A stretch of DNA of 64,000 bases from Rhopalosiphum padi. Taxonomy: Eukaryota > Arthropoda > Insecta > Hemiptera > Aphididae. The stretch covers positions 19,964,001 to 20,028,000 of the forward strand of contig NC_083600.1 in assembly GCF_020882245.1 (NCBI RefSeq), in the 5' to 3' direction. The translations under genes and the position numbers were made by a program. The notes under the pieces are model-generated. The model was given only the letters and a program-made list of their open reading frames with translations, had not been told where the DNA came from and ran no database searches. Positions 63,736 through 64,000 of the stretch are shown one piece after another. How positions within the stretch are numbered: position 1 is the stretch's first letter; each line of letters starts with the position of its first letter.

Positions 63736-64000
63736 AGCTGTTTTGTAGGAGAAAATGTTAATGTCGAAACACAATTTACAAACTATTTGGTAGATACATA
63801 TACATCAGAGGATTCAATTTTTCCTCCTCGTTTATGGGCTGAAAAAAGTTCAAGCATTCATCGCACAACCAATGCATGTGAATCTTTTCATAACAAATTT
63901 AATAGCTATTTTGAGTCTCCACATCCAAATATATTTAAATTTATCGAAGTTTTAAAATTAATACAGACCGACACTGTAATATTAAGACAAAGTTCTAATA
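63736..64000 (+). pseudogene. MULE-like transposase, C-terminal fragment, cut by the window edge
   Basis: One frame is open from 63736 to the end of the window; an in-frame TGA lies at 63733-63735. A TAG at 63746-63748 could be an acceptor. The translation contains IFPPRLWAEKSS, then the characteristic TTNACESFHNKFNSYF, SPHPNIFKFIEVL and QTDTVILRQSS. This pattern (R-T-N-x-CE-x-FH, then HPNI and QT) is typical of the C-terminal part of Mutator-like transposases in aphid genomes (family knowledge). No catalytic core is visible upstream in the window. It could be a remnant or one exon of an autonomous copy; the continuation lies outside the window. Such a source could mobilise the MITEs with 9-bp target duplications, but no shared ends were shown. 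Confidence 0.7.

Overview
The window looks like nuclear DNA of an aphid or a close relative. It is very AT-rich, gene-poor and full of TA/TTA microsatellites and small DNA transposons. Its two readable genes are split into many exons, and their families (insect pickpocket channels and a microexon secreted-protein family of the aphid BICYCLE kind) fit a sap-sucking hemipteran. No bacterial-type gene, operon, rRNA, tRNA or CRISPR array was seen.

Layout. 1-30.4 kb is almost empty: AT-rich DNA, microsatellites, copies of one dispersed repeat, two CpG-rich islands (12.2 and 21.6 kb), a hAT-like MITE (28.07 kb) and a MITE whose ends are minisatellite (28.46 kb). 30,468-42,499 (+) is a complete ten-exon pickpocket (DEG/ENaC) channel gene; all exon phases join into a 497-residue frame. 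Its introns hold a hAT-like MITE, a possible solo LTR, a MITE with a 9-bp target duplication, and a 1.06-kb element with 116-bp inverted ends around a leftover transposase C-terminus. A fold-back MITE lies just 3' of the gene.

46,372-55,679 (-) is the most interesting object. It is a 22-exon gene, nearly all of it microexons of 6-72 nt, and every intron is in phase 1. The frame joins without a break into a 262-residue protein: a signal-peptide exon, three tandem copies of a six-exon module (6, 24, 57-63, 18, 45, 72 nt), a partial fourth copy and a short terminal exon. No single exon gives an ORF of notable length, so ordinary ORF calling misses the gene. Its architecture (signal peptide, phase-1 microexons, paired Cys and Tyr-Cys motifs) matches BICYCLE-type putative salivary effectors, here with three cycles. 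Exons of neighbouring modules have diverged more than some of the introns between them, as expected under diversifying selection. Inverted copies of a dispersed repeat flank the gene (43.8-45.2 and 56.6-58.4 kb).

58.4-64 kb is repeat-rich, with a decayed integrase-type transposase tail (62.65 kb, -), a 164-bp hAT MITE with perfect 8-bp target duplications, and the C-terminal part of a MULE-like transposase running off the right edge.

The exon structures were derived by hand from splice signals, phase and homology between modules. No database search or expression data was available.
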